From contig CAZMVU010000168.1 in assembly GCA_964569295.1 (NCBI GenBank), positions 1-11,002 on the forward strand: a stretch of DNA of 11,002 nucleotides. The letters are read 5' to 3'. The DNA comes from CAZMVU01 sp964569295. Its GTDB lineage: Bacteria > Hydrogenedentota > Hydrogenedentia > Hydrogenedentales > JAGMZX01. Numbering within the stretch: position 1 is the first letter of the stretch; each line of letters starts with the position of its first letter. The position numbers and the translations under genes are program-made. This document shows, in pieces, positions 5,531-11,002 of the stretch. The notes below the pieces were generated by a model, which was given only the letters and a program-made list of their open reading frames with translations, did no database searches and was not told the DNA's origin.

Positions 5531-7408
5531 ATGGCGTGTTTTTTCGAGGACAACAACGACTTACAGTTTTATGTGGACCGCGCTATCGATTGGGCGCCAC
5601 TGGTCGCGCGCACGGAATATAACTGGACCGCCGCCGGCGGCCACGAAACCACCGGCGAAGCCGTGGAGTTTTACCGTAGTGTGCTTGAACTCGTGGGCCA
5701 GTTTTCCGCGGAAGCGGTAGCGCCTGAAGCCGAAGCCATCGACCGGGAACACCCGCGTCTGGAAAACGGCGACGTCCACTTTCCGCCGGTGCAACAGGCA
5801 ATCTTCGACCAGCTCAAGGAGTTGGAAGTGCACGGCATGAGCCTGCCCCGGGAACTGGGCGGCATGAACTGCCCGTACATGCTGGTTCTCTTGTGCACGG
5901 AACTTTTCGCGCGCGCGGATGTATCGGTGGCGGCGCATGTGGGATTTCACGGTGGCATGGCCCTGGCTGCTGTGGTTTTCTCTGTCCATGAAGGCACAAC
6001 CACGTTCGACCGCGCAAACAGCCAGATTACCGAAACACGCTTCCAGGATATGGTCGCAGAAATTGCGAACGGCGACGCCTGGGGCAGCATGGACATTACC
6101 GAGTCCGGGGCCGGCAGCGACATGGCCGCGATGGAAACGCGGGGCGAACAGGACGCCGACGGCAATTGGTTCGTCACCGGCAACAAGATTTTTATTACGT
6201 CCGGCCACGCCAAGTATCACTTCGTCATTGCGCGCACGGAAGAAACCAAAGCGAACGACGCCTTTGCCGGACTCAAAGGACTTTCCATGTTCCTCGTGAA
6301 GGCTTACGAAGACCAGGACGGCGAGCGCATCCGCTATGCGCACTTCGATAAGCTCGAGGACAAGCTCGGTCACCATGGCTCCGCCACGGTCGCCGTGCGC
6401 TATGAGCAAAGTCCCGCCGAACTTATCGGCGAGCGCGGCGACGGTTTCCGCCAGATGCTCGTCCTCATGAACAACGCGCGCCTCGGGGTCGGATTCGAAT
6501 CGCTCGGCCTGTGTGAGGCGGCCTACCGCATGGCGCGGGACTACGCGCAAGAACGCCCGAGCATGGGCAAGAACATAGCCCAACACGAGATGATCGCCGA
6601 CTATCTCGACGAAATGCGCACAGATATTCAGGCGCTGCGGGCTCTGTGCGTGAAAGGCGCCTGGCACGAAGAAATGGGCCAGAAGACACGCATGCTCCTG
6701 AACTTCATGCCGCCCGGCTCCGAGGCGGAAAAGCAGAAGATGGAAGCGGCTATAGCACACCACCTGAACGCCTCGCGCCGCTTGACACCTCTGGTCAAAT
6801 ACTTCGGCGCCGAAAAAGCGGTCGAGATTGCACAGCGCTGCATCCAGATTCACGGCGGCTATGGCTACAGCACCGAGTATGGCGCGGAAAAACTCCTGCG
6901 CGACGCCATGGTGCTGCCCATCTACGAAGGCACCAGCCAGATTCAAGCGCTCATGGCGATGAAGGACAACCTTTTGGGCGTGCTCAAAGCGCCGGGCGCG
7001 TTTGTCTCCGGCGCGGCCGGCGCCTGGGCACGCCGCTGGTTCTCCCCGGACCGTTTTACGCGCCGGGTGGCGCGCCTGCAACAACACCGTTACCGTGCGC
7101 TGCGCTATCTTCTCACACGCCTCGCATGGGCCAAGCTCACCCGGGGAGAAGGCGGCTTCTTCAAGGAATGGGACCCGAAGCATGACTTCGCCCTCGCCAT
7201 GTTGCATGCCGAACGTCTGGTGTGCATCCTCACGGATGTGGCCGTGGCGGAGGTCCTGCTCGAACAGGCCCGGGATTACCCCGAGCGCGGCGAAGTGCTC
7301 GACCGCTGGCTCGAACGTGCGGAAAGCCGTTCACGCCGCATGGTCTATGAGATAACGCACACCGGCAGCCGGATATTGAGCAGCCTTGGCGCCGGAAAAA
7401 CATCGTAG
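5531..7408 (+). CDS. Acyl-CoA dehydrogenase, long FadE5-like form
   Basis: This flavoenzyme performs the first oxidation of beta-oxidation, acyl-CoA to trans-2-enoyl-CoA, and passes electrons to ETF. At 625 residues it belongs to the long class, about 600 residues like M. tuberculosis FadE5, rather than the usual ~380. Visible features are an extra N-terminal segment (MACFFEDNNDLQFYV...), the flavin-contact motif WGSMDITESGAGSD (184-197), and GNKIFITSGHA (217-227). HGGYGYSTEY (441-450) and LPIYEGTSQIQ (462-472) follow, the latter with the catalytic base E466. A C-terminal helical extension of about 150 residues is typical of this class. No signal or membrane segment is evident. AAGG at 5517-5520 lies 10 bases before the ATG, inside the end of the TetR gene, suggesting coupling. 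The next gene follows after 145 bases. Chain-length range is not readable from sequence. Confidence 0.92.
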   Translation: MACFFEDNNDLQFYVDRAIDWAPLVARTEYNWTAAGGHETTGEAVEFYRSVLELVGQFSAEAVAPEAEAIDREHPRLENGDVHFPPVQQAIFDQLKELEVHGMSLPRELGGMNCPYMLVLLCTELFARADVSVAAHVGFHGGMALAAVVFSVHEGTTTFDRANSQITETRFQDMVAEIANGDAWGSMDITESGAGSDMAAMETRGEQDADGNWFVTGNKIFITSGHAKYHFVIARTEETKANDAFAGLKGLSMFLVKAYEDQDGERIRYAHFDKLEDKLGHHGSATVAVRYEQSPAELIGERGDGFRQMLVLMNNARLGVGFESLGLCEAAYRMARDYAQERPSMGKNIAQHEMIADYLDEMRTDIQALRALCVKGAWHEEMGQKTRMLLNFMPPGSEAEKQKMEAAIAHHLNASRRLTPLVKYFGAEKAVEIAQRCIQIHGGYGYSTEYGAEKLLRDAMVLPIYEGTSQIQALMAMKDNLLGVLKAPGAFVSGAAGAWARRWFSPDRFTRRVARLQQHRYRALRYLLTRLAWAKLTRGEGGFFKEWDPKHDFALAMLHAERLVCILTDVAVAEVLLEQARDYPERGEVLDRWLERAESRSRRMVYEITHTGSRILSSLGAGKTS

Positions 7409-7553
7409 GCGCCGCGATCTGCCGGAGTGCTTTATGCAACCGGCAGCCCCGCGCTGCGCTTCCGGGGAACACAGCACCGCCAGCCGCGAGGCAGAAAGCA
7501 GAGCAGAGAGCGGCCGATTGCGCCGTTTGACACGCCGAAGAGAGGGAAAAACA

Positions 7554-8906
7554 ATGAGCGATTATCTTGTCAACAACCGAATGGTACGCGGGGTTATCGG
7601 CACATTGCGGCTGCCTATGCCCCTTCCGCAACAACTCGAACGTCAGGACGGTCCGTGGGAAGCCAAGCCCCTCGAAGATCGGCATGTATTTGTGGCGGGC
7701 AACAGTGCCATGGCGAAAAAACTCGTGAAGGCCTCCAAAGCCATGGGCGCACAAGTGTGGGAACACGGCCCCCGCAAGAAGGCGCCGGAAGATGCCCGGC
7801 CCCATGCCCTCTTGTACGACGCCACCTGCATCGAGACGCCTGCGGATCTGCGCGACATGTACGCATTCTTCCATGCCCACGTGCGTTCCATGGCACGTTG
7901 CGGCCGTGTCGTCGCTATGACACGCCCGCCGGAGGCCAGCGACAATCCGGCCTGCCGCGCCGCACGACAAGCCGTCCAGGGCTTCATGCGTAGCCTGGGC
8001 AAAGAAATCGGGCGCAAAGGCGCCACCGCTCAGACAATCATCGTCGCTGAGGATGCGGAAGATCGCGCTGAAGCGGTGTTGCGCTTCCTGCTATCAAAGT
8101 GCGCGGCCTTTGTCTCCCTGCAGCCCGTCCATGTGAGCGCACAGGCAGCGGGCGACCTGCCCGGCAAGTTCGAGCAGCCTCTCGCCGGCAAGACCGCCTT
8201 GGTCACCGGCGCCGCACGCGGCATTGGCGCCGCCACCGCACGCACGCTCGCACGCGAAGGCGCCCGGGTAATCGTCATGGACCGGCCCGACGATATCGAA
8301 CTGGCGGAAGCACTCGCGAAAGAAATTGGCGGATCGGCCCTGGCCTGCGACATCACCGATGAACAGGCGGCCGAGCACATTCTGGACCATGTGAATGCCC
8401 GGTATAACGGACTCGACATTGTAGTGCACAACGCCGGCATCACCCGCGACAAGACCCTCGGCAAGATGTCCGAGGAACAGTGGGACCTCGTGCTCGCGGT
8501 GAACCTTATTGGTTGGACCCGCACAAACGACGCCCTCCTCCCCCACCTCAACGACGGCGCCCGTATTCTTGCCCTGTCATCCGTGGGCGGCATCGCCGGC
8601 AACGCCGGCCAGACGAACTACGCCGCGACCAAGGCGGGCGACATCGGCTATGTGCAGGCGCTTGCCCCCGCCGTGGCGGAACGCGGCATCACGGTAAACG
8701 CCATTGCACCGGGATTCATCGAGACGCGCATGACCGCTGCCATGCCTTTCGGAACGCGCGAGGCCGGACGCCGGCTCAGCAGCCTCTCCCAGGGCGGAGT
8801 ACCAGAAGACATCGCGGAGGCCGTCACCTTTCTCGCAAGCCCCGATGCCAGCGGGATTACCGGCGAAGTGCTGCGCGTTTGCGGCGGCAGTTTCCTCGGC
8901 GCCTAG
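7554..8906 (+). CDS. FabG4-type two-domain 3-oxoacyl reductase / 3-hydroxyacyl-CoA dehydrogenase
   Basis: This is a 450-residue high-molecular-weight FabG. Residues 1 to about 205 form a degenerate Rossmann-like domain without a clear nucleotide-binding glycine motif. A complete short-chain dehydrogenase domain follows. It has TGAARGIG (218-225) for NAD(H) binding, HNAG (292-295), and the catalytic S343, Y356 and K360 in the correct S-x12-Y-x3-K spacing. It also has PGFIETRM after the active site. The length matches M. tuberculosis FabG4 (454 residues). Between a FadE and a thiolase it most likely oxidises 3-hydroxyacyl-CoA; reduction of 3-oxoacyl thioesters is the reverse reaction. GAGGGA (7542-7547) 6 bases upstream fixes ATG 7554. 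The frame is open to 7386, but that extension is low-complexity intergenic sequence. It is probably in one operon with the dehydrogenase and thiolase. The physiological direction is inferred. Confidence 0.9.
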   Translation: MSDYLVNNRMVRGVIGTLRLPMPLPQQLERQDGPWEAKPLEDRHVFVAGNSAMAKKLVKASKAMGAQVWEHGPRKKAPEDARPHALLYDATCIETPADLRDMYAFFHAHVRSMARCGRVVAMTRPPEASDNPACRAARQAVQGFMRSLGKEIGRKGATAQTIIVAEDAEDRAEAVLRFLLSKCAAFVSLQPVHVSAQAAGDLPGKFEQPLAGKTALVTGAARGIGAATARTLAREGARVIVMDRPDDIELAEALAKEIGGSALACDITDEQAAEHILDHVNARYNGLDIVVHNAGITRDKTLGKMSEEQWDLVLAVNLIGWTRTNDALLPHLNDGARILALSSVGGIAGNAGQTNYAATKAGDIGYVQALAPAVAERGITVNAIAPGFIETRMTAAMPFGTREAGRRLSSLSQGGVPEDIAEAVTFLASPDASGITGEVLRVCGGSFLGA

Positions 8907-9003
8907 AACACGATATGTTGCTCTTATAGACCGGCGCGAAAGCCTGCATTTCACGTACCCTGTTACACATAACTCGACAACTATACATTGCAAGGAATGC
9001 CTT

Positions 9004-10317
9004 ATGCCCGTCAGCACGGACACCCCGATTAAACAACGCGCCGTCATTGTCGCCGGTGCGCGCACGCCGTTCTTGCGGGCCTTCGGCGCGTTCACGCGCA
9101 TGACCACCATCGATCTCGGCGCCGCCGCCGTGACAGCCCTGCTCGAGAAAGCACCCGCCGCCAAGGACCACATCGAGGGGGTGACCTGGGGCAGCGTTAT
9201 CGTGCCCGGCGCCACCGCCAATGTCGGCCGCGAAATCGTGCTCGATGTCGACTTGCCGCCGGAAATCGAGGGCGTTACCGTCTCGCGCGCCTGCACCTCG
9301 GGGCTCGTGGCCATCACCCAGGCGGTGGCTGCCATCGAGCGCGGCGAGGCCGATGTGCTTATTGCGGGCGGCAGCGACTCGACCAGCAACGCCGAAGTGA
9401 CAATGCCGCCGAGCTTTGTTCACAAAGCGGCGCCGGTGGTCATGAATCCCAAGTCGGGCGTGAAAGACTACCTTGGCTTGTTGGCGAAGATCAGTATCCG
9501 CAAGGATCTCATCCCCAAGCGGCCCGCGATTCGTGAACGTACCACGGGCGAACTCATGGGCGAAGCCGCCGAGCGTATGGTAAAAATCTGGAACATCTCA
9601 CGGGAAGCGCAGGACGCCTTCGCCGCGCAGTCCCACCACCGGGCCGCAGCCGCCATCGAGTCCGGGCATTTCGACGATGAGGTCATCGCGGTCCAGACTC
9701 CCGAGGGGAAAGCGGTGGTGCGCGACAACATCGTCCGGCCCGATACGAGCATCGACCGGCTCGCGAAGCTCAAACCCGCCTTCGACAAGGAAGACGGCAC
9801 CCTGACCGCCGGCAACTCGAGCGCCCTGACGGATGGCGCCGCGGCGGTGTTGATTATGAGCGAGGCGAAGGCGAAGGAACTCGGCTTTACACCCCTGGCT
9901 GCGTTTCGCAGTTGGCGCTACGACGCGGTCGACCCGGCGGACCAGTTGCTCATTGGGCCCGCCATCTCGATACCGGGCGCTCTCGAGCGTGCCGGCATGA
10001 CACTCCAGGATGCGGACTTCGTGGATATTCATGAGGCCTTCGCGGGCCAGGTGTTGTGCGTGCTCGAGGCGCTGGGGAGCGGCCAATTCGCCAAGGAATG
10101 GATCGGCCGTGATCACGCAACCGGACGCCTCGCGCCGGAAGACATCAACATGTACGGCGGCTCCGTCGCGCTCGGGCACCCCTTCGCGGCAACAGGCGCG
10201 CGCATGGTGCTCACCATGGCCAATGCATTGAAACGCTCGGGCAAGCAGACCGCGCTGATCGGTATTTGTGCGGCCGGCGGCCAGTCCGCGGGCGCGGTTC
10301 TCGAGGCCGTTTCCTGA
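9004..10317 (+). CDS. Acetyl-CoA acyltransferase (thiolase), FadI/FadA2 type
   Basis: This enzyme cleaves 3-ketoacyl-CoA with CoA to acetyl-CoA and a shortened acyl-CoA, the last step of beta-oxidation. The 437 residues contain the nucleophile C97 in SRACTSG, HEAFAGQ (343-349), H392 in GHPFAATGAR and the second active-site cysteine C422 in ICAAGGQ. HEAFA instead of NEAFA, CAAGG instead of CxGGG, and the length near 436 point to the FadI / trifunctional-protein beta-subunit branch. They argue against the short FadA or biosynthetic thiolases. No FadB/FadJ partner is present; the FabG4-like enzyme replaces its dehydrogenase activity. AAGGA (8992-8996) lies 7 bases before ATG 9004. In-frame upstream sequence to 8845 overlaps the ketoreductase and is not used. 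A 97-base gap separates the two genes, with no convincing promoter in it. This is the last gene of the operon. Confidence 0.93.
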   Translation: MPVSTDTPIKQRAVIVAGARTPFLRAFGAFTRMTTIDLGAAAVTALLEKAPAAKDHIEGVTWGSVIVPGATANVGREIVLDVDLPPEIEGVTVSRACTSGLVAITQAVAAIERGEADVLIAGGSDSTSNAEVTMPPSFVHKAAPVVMNPKSGVKDYLGLLAKISIRKDLIPKRPAIRERTTGELMGEAAERMVKIWNISREAQDAFAAQSHHRAAAAIESGHFDDEVIAVQTPEGKAVVRDNIVRPDTSIDRLAKLKPAFDKEDGTLTAGNSSALTDGAAAVLIMSEAKAKELGFTPLAAFRSWRYDAVDPADQLLIGPAISIPGALERAGMTLQDADFVDIHEAFAGQVLCVLEALGSGQFAKEWIGRDHATGRLAPEDINMYGGSVALGHPFAATGARMVLTMANALKRSGKQTALIGICAAGGQSAGAVLEAVS

Positions 10318-10340
10318 CCCTGCCTCGATGCAGCCGTTTT
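10301..10340 (+). terminator. Possible weak terminator after the thiolase
   Basis: TCGAGGC (10301-10307) and GCCTCGA (10322-10328) are exact 7-base complements around a 14-base loop that contains the thiolase stop codon. GTTTT follows 8 bases later (10336-10340). The stem overlaps coding sequence and the T-tract is short and detached, so the call is tentative. Position between two convergent genes favours it. Confidence 0.25.
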
Positions 10341-10842
10341 ATCCGCCGGTGTCTTTCGCGGCAAGGGCGCGCAGCGGCGTCTCGCTCATCTGATAGCCGA
10401 ACCAGGGGCTGTTCGGCGTGCCGCCGAGGCGTGCATAGAAATTCTGTGCGTTCACATTCCAGTCGAGCACCAACCAGCCCATGCGGTCGCACCCCCTGTC
10501 AACGGCCATCCGTGCGAGCCGCGCCATGATCGCCCGGCCGGCGCCGCGCCGCCGATAGGCCCCACGCACATACAAGTCCTCGAGGTAAAGCCCCGGCCGG
10601 CACTTGAAGGTACTGAAGGTCCAATACCACGTGGCGAAGCCGGCGGGTTCTTCTTTGTAGTATGCAATGAGCGCGTTGATCTGCGGCGGGTCCGAGGCAA
10701 GGGCACCGCGCAGGTCTTCGGCCGTCGAGCACACCGCTTCACTCAGCTGCTCGAAGTGCGCCAGTTCACGCACCATATCGAGCAGAAGCGTGGCGTCGCG
10801 CGGCATGGCAGGGACAATGCGTACCGGCGGTTCTGGGTACAT
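10339..10842 (-). CDS. GNAT acetyltransferase, spermidine/thialysine N-acetyltransferase-like
   Basis: This 167-residue acetyl-CoA-dependent N-acetyltransferase covers one complete GNAT domain. The strand motif PGLYLEDLYV (83-92) is followed by the acetyl-CoA pyrophosphate loop YRRRGAG (96-102). WNVNAQNFYARLG (128-140) contains Y136 at the position of the general-acid tyrosine. These phrases match the SSAT/SAT2 subfamily (diamine, thialysine) better than ribosomal or antibiotic acetyltransferases. The actual amine substrate cannot be decided from sequence. ATG 10842 has AAAGG about 9 bases upstream on the minus strand. The protein starts with the usual VRIVPAMPRDA segment shortly after, so the start fits. 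It converges with the thiolase, leaving 21 bases between their stops, and is probably an unrelated single gene rather than part of the beta-oxidation set. Confidence 0.88.
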   Translation of the reverse strand: MYPEPPVRIVPAMPRDATLLLDMVRELAHFEQLSEAVCSTAEDLRGALASDPPQINALIAYYKEEPAGFATWYWTFSTFKCRPGLYLEDLYVRGAYRRRGAGRAIMARLARMAVDRGCDRMGWLVLDWNVNAQNFYARLGGTPNSPWFGYQMSETPLRALAAKDTGG

Positions 10843-10878
10843 GGGCGCAAGCCTTTACTGCTGGCATTTTCTTCTTGG

Positions 10879-10895
10879 ACATGCCCACGGCATGT
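10879..10895. promoter_or_regulatory. 17-bp inverted repeat upstream of the GNAT gene
   Basis: ACATGCC-CAC-GGCATGT is a perfect 7-base inverted repeat with a 3-base centre, 37 bases upstream of the GNAT start. It has the size and symmetry of a dimeric repressor operator. No T-tract follows on either strand, so it is not a terminator. The rest of 10843-11002 holds no convincing gene; a TATATT on the minus strand near 10992-10997 is an unsupported -10 candidate. Confidence 0.35.
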
Positions 10896-11002
10896 GCGAA
10901 GGTACTCGAAAGCTCCAGTGTTCGGGTAGCACCTTGCTGAGAATAAATCATGCGGGGAACTATTGCCGCCTTCGTTTTCACCCATGCGCACAAATATACA
11001 CG

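Noticed and set aside
5561..7207. 548-codon minus-strand open frame opposite the acyl-CoA dehydrogenase
   Set aside because: Antisense shadow of a gene with complete catalytic motifs; no domain pattern or ribosome site of its own.
7386..7553. N-terminal extension of the FabG4-like gene
   Set aside because: It overlaps the dehydrogenase end, is rich in arginine and serine, and a good ribosome site precedes ATG 7554, giving the family's normal length.
8963..8987. Possible promoter TTACAC / TATACA before the thiolase
   Set aside because: The spacer is only 13 bases and transcription would begin inside the Shine-Dalgarno site.
10743..10993. Minus-strand frames of 75 and 82 codons at the right edge
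   Set aside because: They run into the GNAT gene in the wrong frames and have no recognisable domain or ribosome site.

Overview
The window is GC-rich, gene-dense bacterial DNA. Two genes carry twin-arginine (Tat) signal peptides, on an aldo/keto reductase and a NIPSNAP-domain protein. The gene gaps hold dispersed-repeat debris, including the 'HKGTKNTK'-type element that often gives spurious small ORFs. Together these suggest an uncultivated environmental bacterium of the Planctomycetota/Hydrogenedentota/Lentisphaerota kind. That is an inference from style, since no marker gene or rRNA is present.

Layout. (1) 1-479: the 3' end of an unidentified gene, apparently a C-terminal beta-sandwich domain. 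(2) 684-1616: a Tat-exported aldo/keto reductase. (3) 1617-1924: a gap packed with three repeat-like elements. (4) 1925-2716: a Tat-exported tandem NIPSNAP protein. (5) 2726-about 2875, minus strand: a remnant of the last ~45 residues of an ABC-2 transporter permease. (6) 2935-10317: a fatty-acid beta-oxidation locus. It has a FAA1-type acyl-CoA synthetase on the minus strand. Divergent from it on the plus strand are a TetR regulator, a long FadE5-type acyl-CoA dehydrogenase, a FabG4-type two-domain ketoreductase/3-hydroxyacyl-CoA dehydrogenase and a FadI/FadA2-type thiolase. (7) 10339-10842, minus strand: a GNAT acetyltransferase of the spermidine/thialysine acetyltransferase type.

How the genes work together. 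The synthetase would activate a fatty acid and the dehydrogenase would make the enoyl-CoA. An enoyl-CoA hydratase is needed next, but none is present in the window. The FabG4-like enzyme would then oxidise the 3-hydroxyacyl-CoA and the thiolase would cleave it. The set matches the Mycobacterium tuberculosis FadE5-FadA2-FabG4-HtdX neighbourhood (Rv0244c-Rv0241c), minus the HtdX MaoC hydratase.

The most distinctive signal is in the 74-base gap between the synthetase and TetR genes. Two copies of the palindrome CTACC-N4-GGTAG, inside a shared 19-base frame, sit exactly 22 bases apart. They are interleaved with plausible divergent promoters, and the second copy straddles the TetR start codon. They are strong candidate operators for this TetR protein.

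I found no CRISPR array, tRNA, rRNA, transposase or clearly new multi-gene system.
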